Shown here: piece after piece, positions 6,364 through 9,278 of the stretch
How the letters are laid out: every line of letters begins with the position of its first letter
How positions within the stretch are numbered: the first letter of the stretch is position 1
Origin: Phycisphaeraceae bacterium
GTDB taxonomy: Bacteria > Planctomycetota > Phycisphaerae > Phycisphaerales > Zrk34
Length of the DNA stretch: 9,278 nt
Assembly (NCBI GenBank): GCA_028281485.1
Contig: JANQJT010000168.1
Span: 1 to 9,278 of the forward strand
Direction: 5' to 3'
Notes under the pieces: model-generated
What the model was told of the DNA's origin: nothing
The model's database searches: none
Seen by the model: the letters and a program-made list of their open reading frames with translations, nothing else
Program-made: the position numbers and the translations under genes

Positions 6364-7836
6364 TCAATCGGAATCTGGCGAGTTTTGCGCATTAGGCGTG
6401 TTGCCGTCATCCCGTTTTCGGCGATTTCTACGGCGACGCCTCCGTTTGCGGGTCGGAGAGGGGGAATCCGGGTCATTATTGTCGTTTGGATTTGTGGGTA
6501 TATTCGCGGAGTTTTCCCCTTCGCGGGACTCGACGTGTTCATCGGCGAGGGGTTGGCCGGGTTTTGGGCGTGGGGGTTGGTTGGTGTCTTGGGGTTGTGC
6601 GTCGTTTTTGGGTGGTGTGTCGGTGTTGGGTTGGGTGGTGGCGTCGGCGTCTGCGGATTTGCGGCGACGGCGTCGGCGGCGTTTGCGCTTGGGTTGGTCG
6701 GGGGAATCGGTTTGGGGCGAGTCGGCGTCGGCCTGGGGTTTGGCCTGGGGTTGGGTGTCGGTGGCTTGAGCCTTGCGTTGTTTTTGTCGGGCGCGTTGTT
6801 CGCGACGGCGTGAGGCTTTTTCTTCGGCGCGTCGTGCTTCGTACTGGGCCTTTTCTTCTTCTCGCTTGGCTTGTTTTTCGGCGAGGTATTCTTCTTCGCG
6901 TTGCTTGTCGGCGACCTCGATGTTCTCGACGGGGAAGGCGAGGCGCTGGTGTGTGTCGTCGAGTTCGACGAGGACGAGTTGTGTGAGGATTTGTGTGGAG
7001 ACGACGGAGCCGATGCCTTCCTCGGTGATGACGCGGGTGTTGCGGTGGGGGAGGTTCTTGCGGAGCTGGTCGTAGGTTTTTTCTTCGTAGCGGAGGCAGC
7101 ACATGAGCCTGCCGCATCGTCCGGAGATCTTGGAGGGGTCGAGTGTGGCTTTTTGGATCTTGGCGTTGCGCATGGAGACGGGCTTGAGGACCTTGAGGAA
7201 CTGCTTGCAGCAGCAGCGTTGGCCGCACTTTTCGTAGTCGGCGACGAGTCGTGCTTCGTCGCGTGCGCCGACCTGTCGCATCTCGATGCGTGTGTGGAGG
7301 TCGGCGGCGAGCTTGCGGACGAGTTCTCGGAAGTCGACGCGGTCTTCGGAGGTGAAGTAGAAGACGATGCGTTCGCCGCCGAGTAGGGATTCGACGTCGA
7401 CGAGTTTCATGGGGAGGTCGAGTTCGCGGATGTATTGCTTGGCGGTCTTGACGGTGTTTTGAGCGTCGGCGTCGAGGTGTGCCTGTTCGCGGAGGTCTTC
7501 TGGGGTGGCGACGCGTAGGATTTTTCCTTCGTTGTAGAAAGGGAAGTTGGGGCCGCCGGAGGCGTCGATGTATTCGAGCATTTGTTGACGCGAGATGGAG
7601 GAGCCGCAGCCTGAGTTGGAGCAGGTGGTGGTGAGCATGGAGGCGAGTTCGGTTCCGCGGGGTGTGCGGATGACGAGTCTTGTGCCGCAGCCGGGGATTT
7701 CGTCGCCGCGGTACTTGAACTCACCGATGAGCTTCATGCGTCCGTAGCGGACGACGATGGTCTCGGGGGGCGTGAGGGCGTTGATGGCCTTGAGTTCTTG
7801 TTCCTCGGAGAGGATGGGCAGGGGGTGTATGGGCAT
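6364..7836 (-). CDS. ricT: RicT/YaaT-type PSP1-domain protein with long Arg-rich tail
   Basis: The first 310 of 490 residues match the PSP1 C-terminal domain family (B. subtilis RicT, formerly YaaT). Diagnostic blocks are CGTRLVIRTPRGTELA (residues 50-65), CGQRCCCKQFL (204-214) and GRCGRLMCCLRYE (239-251). The cysteines Cys204, 208, 209, 210, 241, 246 and 247 correspond to the Cys-rich region that, in B. subtilis, binds Fe-S clusters with RicA and RicF. That complex promotes RNase Y-dependent mRNA maturation. Residues 310-350 are a charged helix, probably coiled coil. Residues 350-490 are disordered and Pro/Asn/Asp/Gln-rich, with two arginine tracts (383-393 and 463-475), making the protein far longer than the usual 270-300 residues. 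The tail could bind RNA; this is inference. It follows holB after 160 bases, as yaaT follows holB in Bacillus. No good ribosome binding site precedes the ATG. Whether RicA/RicF partners exist here is unknown. Confidence 0.92.
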   Translation of the reverse strand: MPIHPLPILSEEQELKAINALTPPETIVVRYGRMKLIGEFKYRGDEIPGCGTRLVIRTPRGTELASMLTTTCSNSGCGSSISRQQMLEYIDASGGPNFPFYNEGKILRVATPEDLREQAHLDADAQNTVKTAKQYIRELDLPMKLVDVESLLGGERIVFYFTSEDRVDFRELVRKLAADLHTRIEMRQVGARDEARLVADYEKCGQRCCCKQFLKVLKPVSMRNAKIQKATLDPSKISGRCGRLMCCLRYEEKTYDQLRKNLPHRNTRVITEEGIGSVVSTQILTQLVLVELDDTHQRLAFPVENIEVADKQREEEYLAEKQAKREEEKAQYEARRAEEKASRRREQRARQKQRKAQATDTQPQAKPQADADSPQTDSPDQPKRKRRRRRRRKSADADATTQPNTDTPPKNDAQPQDTNQPPRPKPGQPLADEHVESREGENSANIPTNPNDNNDPDSPSPTRKRRRRRRNRRKRDDGNTPNAQNSPDSD

Positions 7837-7913
7837 GGCCGTGTGTTTCCGGGCAATGAGCGCGTGCGCCGCGGGCTGTGGGACCGGGGCGGGAAATGAT
7901 GCGCCGCAATGTC

Positions 7914-7951
7914 GTCAGGCGTGATTTTGTGGGTCCGCGTCGGGGCCTGAC
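7914..7951 (-). other. Inverted repeat in the holB-ricT spacer
   Basis: GTCAGGC (7914-7920) and GCCTGAC (7945-7951) are perfect 7-base inverted arms separated by 24 bases, within the 160-base spacer (7837-7996). No U-run follows on the - strand, so it is not an obvious terminator. It could be a leader structure for ricT, mark a processing site, or be chance. No small gene is seen in the spacer. Confidence 0.3.
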
Positions 7952-7996
7952 ACCCGAGGCGGCTTCAAACACACGGTCAAATGCGGGGCGTGGACG

Positions 7997-9124
7997 TCAG
8001 CCCGCGGCCGGCTGAGCCCATTGTATGGCGAGATTGTCGAGCAGCAAAGCGGGTGAGACGTTTGAGGCGAGGTGTCGGTCGGCGTCCTGGACGAGGTTGA
8101 TGCCCTTGAGGTAGGGGGCGAGGGCTTGTTGTGCGGCGGCGGGGTCGGCGGGATCGAGTTCGGGGGCGTGGGTGGTGAGTTGTTTTTGGCAGAGGTGTGC
8201 GAGGAGTGCGAGGAGGAGTCGTACGGCGGCCTTGTTGGCGGCGTCCTTGGAGGCGTTTTTGTGTTGGTCGACGTGGGCCTTGGCGTAGGCTTCGGCGAGT
8301 TCGGCGAGGGTTGGGCCGAGGGTGGGAGCGGGGCGACCGGTGGTGATGGCGTTGATGAGTGGGTCGAGTGTGGTGAGCCAGTGGTCGAGTTGGTAATTGA
8401 TGGCGAGCTGCGCGGAGCCGAGTGAGCCGCGTGCGAAGCGGGTAATGTTGTGGAGGCGGTCGGGTGAGAGGTCGGGGTGGTGTGTGGTGAGGTGCTGTGT
8501 GACGGCGTCGTCGGGCAGGAGGTTGAAGGCGGCGTGCTGGCAGCGGGAGTGGATGGTGGGCAGGAGTTTTTGGGGCTGAGTGGTGACGAGGAAGATGAAG
8601 GTGTCGGGTGCGGGCTCTTCGAGTGTCTTGAGGAGTGTGTTTTGCCCGACGGGGTCGATGCGTTCGGCTTCGTCGATGATGAAGACCTTGGCGTTGTTGA
8701 GTTGGGGTTTGCGCGCGACGGGTTCGACGAGGTGTGTGCGGAGGACGTCGACGGGGATGTTGAGGAGTTTTCGTGAGCGGACGTTGGCATCGTCTGAGTA
8801 GAGGGCGAGTTCCTTGTAGATGAGGTGGAGGTCGGGGTGTGCGGCGTCGGGGTCGGAGAGCAGGTTGCAGGAGGGGCAGTCGTCGCAGGGCTGGGGGGGC
8901 AACGGGGAGGGGACCGCTCCCTCACGGTCGCGGCTCGTAGGGGAGCTGGGTGTGGTGTTGGGGCAGAGGAGGGTTTTTGCGAGGGCTTGGGCGGTGGTGT
9001 GTTTTCCGACGCCGAGCGGGCCGTGGAAGATCCAGGCGTGGTGGGTGTGACCTGAGGCGAGGGCGCGGGAGAGGGTTTGTATGGCGGGGTCTTGGCCAAG
9101 GATCTGGTCGAGGGTGAGGGGCAT
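7997..9124 (-). CDS. holB: DNA polymerase III delta' subunit (clamp-loader)
   Basis: The 375-residue product is the delta' subunit of the clamp-loader complex, which opens the sliding clamp and places it on primed DNA. It has an AAA+ fold: Walker A-like GPLGVGKHT (residues 35-43), the Walker B region VFIIDEAE (147-154), sensor-1 region FLVTTQP (178-184) and the arginine-finger SRC motif (193-195), typical of delta'. The zinc module has four cysteines, Cys54, Cys80, Cys83 and Cys86. In E. coli the first two are 9 residues apart; here they are 26 apart. The extra stretch includes TSRDREGAV (63-71), encoded exactly by the 26-bp dispersed repeat. The C-terminal helical domain is recognisable. ATG 9124 is the only possible start, because an in-frame stop lies at 9146-9148. 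No Shine-Dalgarno sequence precedes it. ricT follows on the same strand. An intact Walker A lysine (Lys41) leaves open whether it binds ATP. Confidence 0.95.
   Translation of the reverse strand: MPLTLDQILGQDPAIQTLSRALASGHTHHAWIFHGPLGVGKHTTAQALAKTLLCPNTTPSSPTSRDREGAVPSPLPPQPCDDCPSCNLLSDPDAAHPDLHLIYKELALYSDDANVRSRKLLNIPVDVLRTHLVEPVARKPQLNNAKVFIIDEAERIDPVGQNTLLKTLEEPAPDTFIFLVTTQPQKLLPTIHSRCQHAAFNLLPDDAVTQHLTTHHPDLSPDRLHNITRFARGSLGSAQLAINYQLDHWLTTLDPLINAITTGRPAPTLGPTLAELAEAYAKAHVDQHKNASKDAANKAAVRLLLALLAHLCQKQLTTHAPELDPADPAAAQQALAPYLKGINLVQDADRHLASNVSPALLLDNLAIQWAQPAAG
8913..8938 (-). repeat. 26-bp dispersed repeat, copy inside holB
   Basis: This is the second perfect copy of the repeat at 3244-3269, in the same orientation relative to the + strand. 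On the - strand it starts exactly at a codon boundary of holB and encodes Thr63-Ser-Arg-Asp-Arg-Glu-Gly-Ala and most of Val71. It lies between the first and second zinc-binding cysteines. Surrounding residues (PNTTPSSP before, PSPLPPQP after) are low-complexity Pro/Ser/Thr. Confidence 0.8.
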
Positions 9125-9140
9125 GGGGAGATTGTAGAAG

Positions 9141-9182
9141 AGCCATTAGCCAACAGCCAACAGCCAACAGGCAGGAGGCAGC
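9141..9182. repeat. Heptanucleotide tandem array upstream of holB
   Basis: Six 7-base units follow one another: AGCCATT, AGCCAAC three times without change, AGGCAGG and AGGCAGC. The array ends 17 bases before the holB start codon, so it lies in the leader or promoter region of holB. The first unit supplies the stop codon (TAA on the - strand, 9146-9148) that closes the holB frame upstream. The unit resembles the reverse complement of the array at 3097-3124. Confidence 0.75.
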
Positions 9183-9204
9183 GGGTAGTGGGGGAGGGTT
9201 GAGC

Positions 9205-9278
9205 TTAGTGGCGTCGGCGAGAGAGGAGGGGGAGGGCGAGTGGGTGGCTCGGGTCGTGCATTATGTTCCGCGGGCGGG
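9205..9278 (-). CDS. Possible C-terminal end of another minus-strand gene (partial, doubtful)
   Basis: One - strand frame is open from the window edge to a TAA at 9205-9207 and reads RPRNIMHDPSHPLALPLLSRRRH. Its C-ending codons resemble those of holB and ricT. With so few residues there is no recognisable family. In Bacillus, tmk lies a few genes upstream of holB on the same strand, so a tmk tail is conceivable but unsupported. It may simply be noncoding sequence in a strand poor in stop triplets. Confidence 0.15.
   Translation of the reverse strand, partial: RPRNIMHDPSHPLALPLLSRRRH

Noticed and set aside
6253..6813. 186-residue plus-strand frame with Gly/Val/Leu-rich, membrane-like sequence
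   Set aside because: It is the complement of the low-complexity tail of ricT and begins in the ricT terminator; the hydrophobic look comes from reading GT-rich antisense DNA.
7915..9153. 412-residue alternative minus-strand frame over holB
   Set aside because: The sequence is almost entirely Ser/Pro/Thr/His low complexity, while the overlapping frame encodes a clear delta' with Walker and SRC motifs.
9141..9182. CRISPR array for the short repeats upstream of holB
   Set aside because: The units are 7 bases and contiguous, with no spacers and no cas genes, so they form a simple tandem repeat.

Overview
The window looks like ordinary chromosomal DNA from a GC-rich bacterium, most plausibly a planctomycete of the Phycisphaerae type. 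That placement is an inference from gene content, weak or missing Shine-Dalgarno sequences, and short dispersed and heptanucleotide repeats in and around genes; no rRNA or clade-specific marker is present. All six genes have clear calls at family level or better. No phage, transposase, CRISPR, tRNA or rRNA gene was found.

Layout on the + strand: a very long tetratricopeptide-repeat (TPR) protein that probably begins upstream of the window (to 3092); a 277-base repeat-rich spacer; yebC (3370-4119) with its own intrinsic terminator; a small acylphosphatase (4237-4506); and NADP-type isocitrate dehydrogenase icd (4666-5904) with a strong terminator. On the - strand: holB, the DNA polymerase III delta' subunit (9124-7997), followed by ricT/yaaT, a PSP1-domain protein (7836-6364). 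These converge on icd. The 459-base spacer between icd and ricT (5905-6363) has no gene, but it holds terminators for both directions and a compact three-stem inverted-repeat element. The last 150 bases hold a heptamer array and perhaps the tail of another - strand gene.

The plus-strand genes do not form an obvious pathway: YebC acts in translation or regulation, acylphosphatase hydrolyses acyl phosphates, and Icd is the TCA-cycle oxidative decarboxylase. The holB-ricT pair is more telling, because the same two genes are neighbours in Bacillus subtilis (holB-yaaT), so this is an old, conserved linkage.

The most unusual material is repetitive. A 26-bp sequence occurs twice with perfect identity: once between genes (3244-3269), and once inside holB (8913-8938), where it is read in frame as TSRDREGAV and lengthens the zinc-binding loop of delta'. 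Two phased heptamer arrays sit just after the TPR gene and just before holB. The + strand is strongly G-rich over C through genes of both orientations, which visibly skews the protein compositions. I see no convincing new multi-gene system; the repeats inserted in and around housekeeping genes are the best lead.
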